A DNA stretch of 64,000 nucleotides from Atriophallophorus winterbourni (taxonomy: Eukaryota > Platyhelminthes > Trematoda > Plagiorchiida > Microphallidae): positions 1-64,000 of the forward strand of contig JACCGJ010016297.1 in assembly GCA_013407085.1 (NCBI GenBank), in the 5' to 3' direction. The notes beneath the pieces were generated by a model. That model did not search any database. It was not told the DNA's origin and was given only the letters and a program-made list of their open reading frames with translations. Positions 36,101 to 45,777 of the stretch are shown one piece after another (the stretch's first letter is position 1; each line of letters opens with the position of its first letter). The position numbers and the translations under genes were made by a program.

Positions 36101-38818
36101 TTTCTGGGCATCCTGTTTTGAACAGGGGAGCCGCATATTTTGTATTTTAAACCTTGCAAAAGTGGAGGGGGGCTAAATGGTGCACGAAAAATTGATAAAT
36201 AATACATACTATCTTATATAGTAATATATAATAGGGAAAAAATCTTGTGTTCACGAAAATCCAGTGTGGTTGGGAGATTACATTTCCTCTGGCGAGTTGT
36301 GAGCGAAAAGGTTTGAACCTCAACTTTGAGGGTGTGAAAATTTGCTACAAAATTTGAAAAATTATTCAAAAAAAATTTGAAATTTCGAGTTTGATGCGGT
36401 GAAACTTCCTCTCCCAAAGTTGGTTTTCCCTGGCGAAACTCGTAGAAAAATGTTGTAAGGAGGGACCCTCACGTACTTAAAAAAAAGTGGGTTTGACCGG
36501 GCAAAATGGGGTATTTTTTGTATATTTTACCACACTATTTCTTTAATAAATTTGGGAATTTCAACCCCAAATTCGAGTCTTTCAATTCTTTTCTTTTTTC
36601 TTTCTGAGCCTCCTGTTTTGAACAGGGGAGCTGAATATTTTGTATTTTGAACCTTGCAAGAAAGGGGGCCCAAATGGTGCACGAAAAAGTGATAAAAAAT
36701 ACATTCTGTATTATATAGTAATACATAATAGTTAAAAAATCTTGTGTTCACGAAAATCCAGTGTGGTGAAAAGATTTCATCTCCTCTGGCGAGTTGTGAG
36801 CAAAATAGTTTGAACCCCAAATTTTGAGGGTGTAAAAATTTGCTACAAAATTGAAAAAATGTTTTGAAAACATCTGAAATTTTGAGTTTGATGCGATAAA
36901 ACCCCCTCCACCAAAGTGGGTTTTGCCTAGCTGAACTTCAAAAAAAATTTTGTAAGATGGGACTTTCACGTATTTAAAAAAAGTGAGTTTGACCGGGCTA
37001 AATGGGGTATTTTTTGTGTATTTTTTACACACTATTTTCTTAATAAATTTGAGAGTTTGAACCCCAAATTCGAGTCATTTAATTCTTTTCTTATTTCTTT
37101 CTGGGCCTCCTGTTTTGAACAGGAGAGCCGAATATTCTGTATTTTAAACGTCGCAAAAAGGGGGGGGCCTAAATGGTGCACGGAAATGTGATAAAAAATA
37201 CATACTATTTTATATAGTAATATATAATAGGAAAAAAATCTTGTGTTCACGAAAATCCAGTGTGGTGGGGAGATTTCATCTCCTCTGGCTAGTTGTGAGC
37301 AAATTAGTTTGAATCCTAAGTTTGGGGGTGTAAAAATTTGCTACAAAATTGAAAAAAATTATTTCGAATAATCTGAAATTTTGAGTTTGATGCGGTAAAA
37401 CCCCCTCTACCAAAGTATGTTCTGCCTGACTAAACTTCAAAAAAAATGTTGTAAGGAGGGACCCTCATGTACTTAAAAGAAGTGAGTTTGACCGGGCTAA
37501 ATGGGGTATTTTTTGTGTATTTTTTAAACACATTTTTTTTAATAAATTTGAAAGTTTCAAACCCAAATTCGAGTCATTCATTTCTTCTCTCTTTTCTTTC
37601 TGGGCACGCTGTTTTGAACAGGGGAGTCGAATATTCTGTATTTTAAACCTTGCAAAAAAGGAAAAGCCTAAATGGTGCACGAAAAAGTGATAAAAATACA
37701 TACTATATTATATAGTAATATACAATAAAGGAAAAATCTTGTGTTCACGAAAATCCAGTGTGGTGGGGAGATTTCATCTCCTCTGGCGAGTTGTGAGCAA
37801 AATAGTTTGAACCCTAACTTTACGGGTGTAAAATTTGCTGCAAAATTGAAAAAATTAATTTGAAAAACTCTGAAATTTTGAGTTTGATGCGGTAAAACAT
37901 CCTCTCTCAAAGTGGGTTTTTCCTGGCTAAACTTGAAAGAAATGTTGTAAGGGGGAACCCTTACGTACTTGAAAAAAGTGAGTTTGACCGGCAAAATGGG
38001 GTGCTTTTTGTGTATTTTTTCACACATTTTTTTCAATAAATTTGGCAGTTTCGACCCCTAATTCGAGTCTTTTAATTCTTTTTTTTTCTGGGCCTCCTGT
38101 ATTGAACAGGGGAGCCGAATATTCTGTATTTTAAAACTTGCAAAAAAGAGGGGGGCCTAATTGGTGCACGAAAAAGTGATAAAAAATACATACTATATTA
38201 TATAGTAATATATAATATGGAAAAAATCTTGTGTTCACGAAAATCCAGTGTGGTGGGGAGATTTCATCTCCTCTGGCGAGTTGTGAGCAAAATAGTTTGA
38301 ACCCTAACTTTGGGGGTGTAAAACTTTGCTACAAAATTGAAAAAAATATTTTGAAAACATCTGAAATTTTGAGTTTGATGCGGTAAAACCTCCTCTCTCA
38401 AAGTGGGTTTTGTCTGGCTGAACTTGAAAAAGAATGTTGTAAGGGGGACCCTAGTGTACTTAAAAAAAAGTGAGTTTGACCGGGCAAAATGGGGTATTTT
38501 TGTGTATTCTTTACACACTATTTTTTAATAAATTTGGGAGTTTCAACCTCAAATTCGAGTCTTTCGATTCTCTTCTTCTTCCTTTCGGGCCTCTTGTTTT
38601 GAACAGGGGAGCCAAATATTTTGTATTTCAAACCTTGCAAAAAAGGGGAGGCCAAAATGGTGCACGAAAAAGTGATAAAAATATACAAACTATATTATAT
38701 AGTAATATATAATAGAAAAAAATCTTGTGTTCACGGAATTCCAGTGTGGTGGAGAGATTTCATCTTCTCTGGCGAGTTATAAGCGAAATAGTTTGAACCA
38801 AAACATTGAGGGCGTGAA
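24101..38818 (-). repeat. Satellite block 5, minus orientation
   Basis: About 29-30 copies of the same monomer in reverse orientation without interruption by another element. Higher-order duplication is visible. A three-monomer segment of about 1.5 kb beginning near 26600 recurs near 28100, a diagnostic segment at 24600 recurs at 27600, and a neighbouring pair at about 31916/32407 is nearly identical. Open frames of 60-150 codons occur in phase with the repeats and carry no domain. No gene was seen. Confidence 0.93.
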
Positions 38819-38950
38819 AAAAAGGGCCTACGTAGCGTTAAAAGAGGTTAAAATAACATGAAAAAGGGGCCTACTTAGCGTAAAAACATGGTAAGATAAC
38901 GTGCGAACCACATTTTTTTCTTCATCCTGAGCCTCCTGTTTTGAACAACA
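38819..38950 (-). other. Short junction sequence with a duplicated motif and satellite scrap
   Basis: The satellite breaks off after GGCGTGAAAAA. About 100 bp of unrelated sequence follows, in which GGGCCTACGTAGCG and GGGCCTACTTAGCG recur about 52 bp apart with similar tails. About 35 bp of satellite (GAGCCTCCTGTTTTGAACA, near 38930-38948) then lead into the 36-bp array. Origin of the 100 bp not recognised. Confidence 0.6.
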
Positions 38951-40018
38951 GTAGGTATATAGTATTATATAGAAGAATATAGAGGAGTAGGTATATAGTA
39001 TTATATAGTAAAGTATAGAGGAGTAGGTATATGAAATTATATAGTAGATTATATGGGAGTACGTATATAGTATTTTATAGTAGAGTATAGAGTAGTAGGT
39101 ATATAGTATTATATAGTAGAGTATAGAGGAGTAGGTATATAGCATTATATAGTAGAGTATAGAGGAGTAGGTATATAGTATTATATAGTAGAGTATAGAG
39201 GAGTAGGTATATAGTATTATATAGTAGAGTATGAAGGAGTAGGTATATAGTATTATATAATAGAGTGTAGAGGAGTAGGTATATAGTATTATATAGTAGA
39301 GTATAGATAAATAGGTATATAGTATTATATATTAGAGTATAGATGAGTAGGTATATAGTATCATATAGTAGAGTATAGTGGAGTGGGTATATAGTATTAT
39401 ATAGTAGAGTATAGAGGAGTAGGTATATAGTATTATATAGTAGAGTATAGAGGAGTAGCTATATAGTATCACATAGTAGCGTATAGAGGAGTAGGTATAT
39501 AGTATTATATAGTAGAGTATAGAGGAGTATGTATACAGTAATATATAGTAGATTATAGATAAATAGGTATATAGTATTACATAGAAGAGTATAGAGGAGT
39601 AGGTATATAGTATTATATAACAGAGTTTAGAGGAGTATGTATAAAGTATCATGTAGTAGAGTATAGAGGAGTAGGTATATAGTATTATATAGTAGAGTAT
39701 AGAGGAGAAGGTATATAGTATTATATATTTGAGTATAGAGGAGTAGGTATATAGTATTATATAGTAGAGTATAGAGGAGTAGGTATATAGTATTATATAT
39801 TTGAGTATAGAGGAGTAGGTATATAGTATTATATATTTGAGTATAGAGGAGTAGGTATATAGTATTATATAGTAGAGTATGGAATGAGTGGGTATATAGT
39901 ATTATATAGTAGAGTATAGAGGAGTAGATATATAGTATTATATAGTAGAGTATAGAGGAGTAGGTGTATAGTATTATATAGTAGAGTATAGAGGAATAGG
40001 TATATAGTATAATATAGT
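38951..40018 (+). repeat. 36-bp tandem array (probable mitochondrial short repeat)
   Basis: About 30 head-to-tail copies of a 36-bp AT-rich unit made of GTATATAGTATTATATAGTA followed by GAGTATAGAGGAGTAG, with scattered point variants. Its position beside the 251-bp repeats and cob suggests the short-repeat part of a trematode mitochondrial non-coding region, which lies between nad5 and cox3. This is inference from position. It is not related to the 497-bp satellite. Confidence 0.85.
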
Positions 40019-40099
40019 ATAGTGGTATTAAATTATATAAATAACATATAGTAGGGGATAATATAGTATATATATATCTATAAAATAGGGGGTATTATA

Positions 40100-40136
<37 letters not shown>

Positions 40137-40218
40137 GCCCCCCCTACATATTATATACTAATAAATATTATAGTGAGGGTTGTATTATATATAATTAATT
40201 TAACCTTATATTATAAGG
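40019..40218 (+). other. AT-rich spacer with an (AT)n microsatellite
   Basis: Between the two repeat arrays. It contains an (AT)n run at about 40101-40133, flanked by G-rich and C-rich tracts (GGGGG at about 40089, CCCCCCC at about 40138) that could pair across it. No gene was seen. Confidence 0.6.
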
Positions 40219-41197
40219 TAGAGGAAAGTATTATAGAGCATTACCCCCGAGTGGGGAGTGAGATCCCAGAGGGAAATATTGTTGTAATATAAAGAGCTTG
40301 TGGTATATAGTAAATAATAAATGTGGTATTATCTAGCCTTTAGTGAGAATTATCTAGACTATCCTGGAACAACACCATGTCCTACGAATAGTAGTGACAT
40401 TTGGTGTGAAAGATGGATGGAATATAGGGATGGTATTATATAGTATATATGGGGAACCCTTACAATAAGTGACTTGTTATTATACAGCATTACCCCAAGG
40501 TGGGGAGTGAGATCCTAAGGGGGATTATTGTTGTAATATAAAGAGCTTGTTATTATATAGTAAATAATAAATGTGTTATTATCTAGCCTTTAGTAAGAAT
40601 AATCTAGTTTATCCTGAAGGAACACCATGTCCCACGAATAGTATTGACATTTGGTGTGATAGATGGACGGTATATAGGGATGGTATTATATAGTATATAT
40701 GGTAAACCCTTACTATAAGTGACTTGGTATTATAGAGCATTACCCCCAGGTGGGGAGTGAGATCCTGGAGAAGGGATTTTTGTTGTAATATAAAGAGCTT
40801 GTTATTATATAGTAAATAATAAATGTGTTAATATCTAGCCTTTAGTAAGAATTATCTAGTCTATCCTGAAGGAACACCATGTCCTACGAATAGTACTGAC
40901 ATTTGATGTGAGAGATGGATGGTATATAGGGATGGTATTATATAGTATATATGGTAAACGCTTACTATAAGTGACTTGGTATTATAGAGCATTACCCCCA
41001 GGTGGGAAGTGAGATCCTGGGGGGAGATTATTTTCGTAATATAAAGAGCTTGTTATAATATAGTAAATAATAAGTGTGTTAATATCTAGCCTCTAGTAAG
41101 AATTATCTAGTCTATTCTGAAGGAACCCCATGTCCTACGAATAGTAGTGACATTTGGTGTGAGAGGTGGATGGTATATAGGGATGGTATTATATAGT
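40219..41197 (+). repeat. 251-bp tandem repeat, four copies (probable mitochondrial long repeat)
   Basis: AGCATTACCC recurs near 40237, 40486, 40736 and 40988, and GGGATGGTATTATATAG near 40427, 40677, 40929 and 41180, giving 249-252 bp spacing. The last copy is cut off and joined directly to the middle of cob at 41198. It is likely the long-repeat part of the mitochondrial non-coding region. Confidence 0.85.
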
Positions 41198-42091
41198 TTT
41201 ATTGTTGTACTTATTTTAGGTCACGTGGGGCGTGTTTTATATTATAGGAGTTATTCTAAGAAGGGTGTGTGGAATGTTGGGGGTTTGCTATATATTTTGA
41301 TGATGATGGAGGCCTTTTAAGGTTACGTGCTGCCCTGACACCAAATGTCTTATTGAGCTGCAACTGTTTTGTCCTCAATTCTTAAGGCTGTTCCGTTTTT
41401 AGGTGACCCCCTATATCAATTTGTTGTTGAGGGATTTTCTGTGACAAATTTAACCCTAGTTCGTGTTTCTTCGACTCACGTAAGGCTGTCTTTTATTATC
41501 TTAGGTTTTGGGGTGTTGCATATGTTTTATCTACACTAAAGGGGACCTAAATATCCTTCATTTTCAGGTAGAGGTTATGGAGATTATTTTTTTTCAATTT
41601 TTTTTTTGTTAGGAAGCATGGGTTGTTTGTGATGGGGTTGAGGGCTTAATTTTTTTTGTATTTGGGTTTTCCCTGATATGGTTTTAGATGTTGAGAGTTT
41701 TATAGAGGCGGATCCTCTTGTTACACCTCTCTCTATAAATCCTGAGTGGTATTCTTTAGGTTATTATGCTATGCTTTGTTCTATAGGCTCCAAGTTGGGA
41801 GGTGTCATTTTGGTTTCGGCTTTTTTGGTTGTTTTGTGATATCCCTCTTTTAATTTGTCTTGTGTTTATAAATTTGGGCGTCAATTGGTTTTTTGGTTGT
41901 TTGGTGGTGTTTGGTTTGGGTTGAGTGTTTTGGGGGCTTGTCACCCTGAGCTTCCATATATATCTATTATTTTATTTTTGAGGTTTCTTATGTTGCTACT
42001 TGTTACGTGTTTTAAGGCTGGCTGACGTGGTGAGTTAGGATTGACATTTTTAGGTATAATCTGTGATAGCTGTTGTTTTGAGCGTGAATAG
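41198..42091 (+). pseudogene. cob: cob pseudogene, 5' truncated
   Basis: Cytochrome b from about residue 80 on. With the flatworm code one frame runs from 41198 to a TAG at 42089. It gives GHVGRVLYY, GVWNVG, the PWHQMSYWAA quinol-site motif (TGA at 41336 for Trp), HVSLSF (AGG for Ser), [17 protein letters not shown] and the PEWY-type motif. Two in-frame TAA codons (41318-41320 and 41537-41539) replace leucine-like positions. The first part of the gene and all of cox3 are gone, replaced by the repeat array. Confidence 0.88.
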
Positions 42092-42359
42092 GGGGTTTGG
42101 TGTTGTTTTATTGCTTTGTTGTGGTTTGGTTTGTTTATGTAGACTGTATATGGTTTCTGGTCGATTCTTACATACCCTGATTGCTTTGGAGCCATTAAGT
42201 TCAATTTTGTTGTTTTGTAGCTTAATTATATTAGGGGGTTGTGATAAAACATATTTTGCTGCTCTGCTTGTCATGTTTACAGTAGATGCTGTAGTTTCTT
42301 TGTCGGTTCTCAAACGTCTTTGAGGAGTGGGTACTTCGGTTGGGCTAGGGTGCTGATAG
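42084..42359 (+). pseudogene. nad4L: nad4L copy
   Basis: NADH dehydrogenase subunit 4L. It is a small hydrophobic frame with the family motif GRFLHTLIALE and three predicted membrane segments. Starting from GTG at 42084 and reading TGA as Trp, it ends at TAG 42357-42359 and overlaps the start of nad4 by about 40 bp, as is usual in flatworms. I saw no stop in it. It is counted as numt because of its neighbours. Confidence 0.8.
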
Positions 42360-43599
42360 CTTCTGTTTATTTAATGTTGCTGTTTTTTTATAGGTTGGAC
42401 GGTTTTATTCAAAGTTGCTCAAATTATGGTAGACTTTTGAATTCAATTTTTTGTTTGGATGTGATTTCTGTAGGTTCAATTGTCTTGACTTTACTTATAG
42501 GTTTTTGTGTGGTTTTGTTCGAGGTTTGGTTTTGTAAGTTAGATTTATGTTGTGTATTTTTTAGTTTAGTGTTTGCCTGTTTGGTTATATTAGATGTCAT
42601 GTGGTTGTTTTTTGGAGGTGTTAAGAGCTTTCTATTCTATTTTTATTATTTCCTTTGTTGTGGACTTCTCCTAATCCGGAGCGTTATGGTGCATTCGGGT
42701 ATCTTGTCTTCCATCTTCTTGGCAGGGGATCACCCATGTTGGTTGTTTTTGTTTTGTTAGGAGGGTGGTTGGGTGATTTTAAATGCTTGCAGTGGGATTT
42801 TAAGGAAAATGGTTTTGAGTTATTATTTTTCTTAGGTGTTTTGTTTTTTAGAAAGGTTCCTCTTTTTCCGTTTCAAGCCTGGTTGCCAGTTGTTCATGCA
42901 GAGTCTAGAAGTTTGATTTCTGTCTGTTTAAGAGGCTACATCATGAAGTTAGGTTTTTTAGGCTTGTTTCGGTTTTGTTATAAGGTTTTATGTACGAGAG
43001 ATTCATTTGTTTTTTATGTAGTTTGGTTGGTTGTTTTATCCATATTGTTTTTTTGTTAGCTTTGTGCGAGTTCGATGCGAAGCGTTGATTAGCAATCTCA
43101 AGAATTTGTCATATTGTTTTGGTGCATTTATGTTTAGTTGTTTGTTATTTTGAGAATGTGGGGGTCTGTATTTTGTATAGAGTGGGTCATGGTGTTTCAG
43201 CAGGTTTACCTTTTAGGGTTTTTTTGGCTGATTAATTGTTTTTCTGGGAGACGTTGTTGATATTTTTTTGAGGAAGGTTTGGAAGATTCTTTTTCAGTTT
43301 CTGTATTTTCAGTTTCTTGCTTGTGTTTGAGAGGTTCAGTGCCCCCCCCCACCTTACAGTTTTTCAGTGAGGTGATGGTTGTTAGAGGTGTAAAAGTTGT
43401 TTGTTTATTAATGTGTTTAATGTTCTGTGTTTATTTGTTTGTAAGGCCTCTGGGATCTTTTTGTTGTTTAGGGTGTTTGTTAACCCGTTATTGCTCTGTT
43501 AGGGTTTTTCAGTGTGGATTTTCGGGCCTCCTTTTGTCAATATTTTTCTTAGGACTATGGGGTGTGATTTCTTTTGTTCTTATTCAGTTGTGTGGTTAG
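42320..43599 (+). pseudogene. nad4: nad4 pseudogene
   Basis: NADH dehydrogenase subunit 4 in at least three frame pieces. 42320-about 42655 is the N-terminal part. About 42655-43059 has NPERYGAF, then the proton-channel motif KVPLFPFQAWLPVVHAES. 43279-43599 has PPTLQFFSEVM and the C-terminus. The pieces are in different frames, so at least two frameshifts, plus a TAG/TAA between 43059 and 43279, destroy the gene. Confidence 0.85.
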
Positions 43600-43603
43600 G
43601 TGT

Positions 43604-43790
43604 TGTTAGGCATAATATTTTTTGGTTATAGGGGGGACTTGTTGTTGACCACAAGCTTCCTTTTTAGCTTAAGCTCAGAGCATCGGTGTGAAGTGCCGGG
43701 GGTACACGCGTAGAGGGGGGAAAGGTAATTTATGTTAAACTGTGTGATTCATGATCAAACAATGCTTACAGCACTTTTCTATGAAGATTT
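43604..43790 (+). tRNA. numt trnQ-trnF-trnM cluster
   Basis: Three tRNA-like segments. trnQ: anticodon TTG at 43645-43647 between CTTGT and ACAAG. trnF: anticodon GAA at 43690-43692 in a 7-base loop closed by CGGT/GCCG. trnM: anticodon CAT at 43750-43752, with a weak stem. The order Q-F-M between nad4 and atp6 is standard for digeneans. Exact ends were not determined; some stems are degraded. Confidence 0.6.
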
Positions 43791-43924
43791 CATTTATGTA
43801 TTTTTTTAAGATGCCTGTGAGCTATTGACTTTTGAAGATTCGTAAGTTGGGTAGAGAGATTTGACCAGACTTGGTGGATTTATCATTTAATTTAGTTTTA
43901 AGTGACGATTTTAGTTCCTGAGCT
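43791..43924 (+). other. Short spacer before atp6
   Basis: About 130 bp that include the 3' end of the trnM region and then AT-rich sequence. No further tRNA or frame could be supported. Confidence 0.4.
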
Positions 43925-44476
43925 TTGTCTTACCTTTGGATTTCTATACCTTTTGTTATATTTATGTTCATACTTAGTCGTGTTCCGTTCCTTTTTGATT
44001 TTTCATTTTACTCCTCCCTGCTATTTTGTTTTGTTATTTTGGTTTATGCTCCAATTTCTTATTTTCTTTCTGTAGAATTCAGTTCTTCAGCGTCATTATT
44101 TCGTCCCTATATTTTAGCAGGGTTTATAGTGGGTGTTGACATTGATGCTATGGAGGTGCTAAGGAGATTTATACGTCCTTTTATAATGGCGTTTCGTCCT
44201 ATGTTGAAATTAGTAATTGTAAATGGGTGTTTTGATAGCAGATTTGGTGGCAAAATATTAAGGCGGTTTGATTTGAAGATCACCATTTGTTCGTATAAAT
44301 AGGGGTTTGTAGAGGTGTTTGAGCTTAGATATCAAGTTTTAGCGTGAGACTTAAGTTGGTATGCGGGTTTTTCTGTACTAGTTATCCTATTATTCTTCTA
44401 TGAGTGCTTTGTTACCTGCTGCCAGAGAGCTATCATGTATTACTGGGCTGAGTTTGATGGAGGACTTTATATATAA
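43925..44476 (+). pseudogene. atp6: atp6 pseudogene
   Basis: ATP synthase subunit 6. One frame from a TTG at 43925 to a TAA at 44474-44476, broken only by a TAG at 44300-44302. It is a hydrophobic membrane protein with RPYILAGFIVGVDI and FIRPFIMAFRPMLKL, the region around the arginine used by subunit a. The C-terminal YECFVTCCQSAIMYYW matches the family's last helix pattern. About 183 codons, slightly longer than usual for trematodes. Confidence 0.78.
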
Positions 44477-44479
44477 TTG

Positions 44480-45357
44480 AATGTGGTGGGTGGTTTTTAT
44501 ACAAAGCTGCGGTGTTTCTTTGTTTTTATGGATTTTGCAGTTTTCTAATAATTTGTTGTCTTTTTGGTTTATTGTGGATTTTATGGGGTTCAGGTTGATA
44601 CCACTATTTTTTTGAAGTCTATAAGCAGTTATCGATCATTATTTTATTTTGTTTTTGTTCCGGCTATTCCTACTTTCTTTATGGTGTTGGAGGGTCTTGT
44701 CTTAGGTTATCAGACAGTATTTATTTGTATAGGGGTATTTATATAGTTGGAGGTTTTCCCTTCTATGAGGTGGTTGTATAATATTTTGGAGCTTGGGACT
44801 TGAGATGTGGGCTGGTTTTTGTCAGGGTTTCTAAAGTTTCCTTTTATATTGTTAGCCTATTATGGTTTGTCAGGCTGTTTCAGGATGAGGGGTGTAATAT
44901 CTTTGCTTTGTTTTGGGGAGTTTGTTTTTCTTTATGAAAAAATAAAGTCTAAGTTTACAGAGGCAGTTGAGTTCGTTTTTGGTGTCATGTTGTGCTTTTT
45001 GGAAGTGTTACCTTGATAGTGGGGGCTTATAATTGTGAGTATTCGTTGGTTTGTTCTCTTTTTGTTTTGTATATTTTCTGGGTTAGTTTTGTTGTCTGGT
45101 ATTTTACTCTTTTAAATAGGCGTGTATATTTTAAAAGATTCTTGGAGTTGCTTGTGTATTTCCTTCTTGTTGTTTCTATTCCACCCTCTTTTTCTTTTTT
45201 TATAAGGTTTTGAGGAGAATTGTAATATGAACCGCCCCAGGATTGATTGTCTTTGGTTGGTTAATCTATAGGTTGTCGGAGCAGATATTTACTTGGTTTA
45301 CTGTGGCAGGTTTGAAAAAGGTTCAGGCCCGCCCCCCGTTATATGTATTTGTTAAGT
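44480..45357 (+). pseudogene. nad2: nad2 pseudogene
   Basis: NADH dehydrogenase subunit 2 by position (between atp6 and trnV/A) and by its strongly hydrophobic content. Three open pieces (44564-44746, 44807-45016, 44992-45213) are in different frames, and the last contains SIPPSFSFFIRF, close to the family motif near the C-terminus. Several frameshifts. Start and end are approximate. Confidence 0.72.
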
Positions 45358-45363
45358 AAGGGG

Positions 45364-45425
45364 AAGGCAAAATAGTTTATATAAAATGTTTGCTCTGCAC
45401 GTATTAGTTGGCTTATGTCCTTTCG
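45364..45425 (+). tRNA. numt trnA-like segment
   Basis: Anticodon TGC at 45396-45398 in a plausible loop; position after nad2 agrees with trnV-trnA-trnD. trnV was not resolved. Stems are weak. Confidence 0.45.
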
Positions 45426-45457
45426 TCAAACACAGGAGGGACTTTGTAGTTTATTAG

Positions 45458-45616
45458 TGCTCTGTCCAAGAACACCAGATTTGCGAACACTAAACTGTAT
45501 TATGAAACCTTAGACAATCCACGGCTAACCGCCGATTTAAACATAAATAATCAATACCGAATCAATTGGACCAATCAGAACCAAGGTCACGCTGCCGGTT
45601 TCCTGCATACACAGCA
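45458..45616 (-). repeat. Gypsy element 3' LTR
   Basis: A 159-bp LTR; the ATTAG target duplication lies immediately upstream. A short TCACCTCTCTCTCTCC tract (polypurine on the sense strand) borders its inner side and is a good polypurine primer. Confidence 0.88.
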
Positions 45617-45777
45617 TCACCTCTCTCTCTCCTTTGAGCTTGAACTGCGCAGCATTCTTGTAGGGGGTACAGGAACAGTATTCGGACATCGGTAGAGGCG
45701 TCGGGCATAGGCTCTCACTCCATTATCGAGCTCGTATGTTCCTGGAGTCAATACCCTTGTTATACGACTAGGTGGAG

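Noticed and set aside
24101..38818. A hidden protein gene in the long minus-oriented satellite block
   Set aside because: The longest frames (up to about 150 codons) span one monomer to the next and contain only satellite-derived sequence; no splice-like or domain evidence was seen.
38828..39652. Two minus-strand frames of about 105 codons rich in Tyr, Ile and Ser in the 36-bp array
   Set aside because: The 36-bp unit is a multiple of three, so any stop-free unit yields a long repetitive frame; no independent support for translation.
38951..41197. A CRISPR array
   Set aside because: The 36-bp and 251-bp units are direct tandem repeats without unique spacers, in eukaryotic DNA, and there are no cas genes.
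41318..41539. TAA as a Tyr codon (alternative flatworm mitochondrial code) to rescue cob
   Set aside because: The two TAA codons fall at positions where leucine-type residues are expected, not Tyr, and other genes here carry TAG stops and indels as well.
42063..42313. Antisense frames across nad4L and other mitochondrial genes
   Set aside because: They are shadows produced by the T-rich sense strand; the plus-strand products have clear family motifs.
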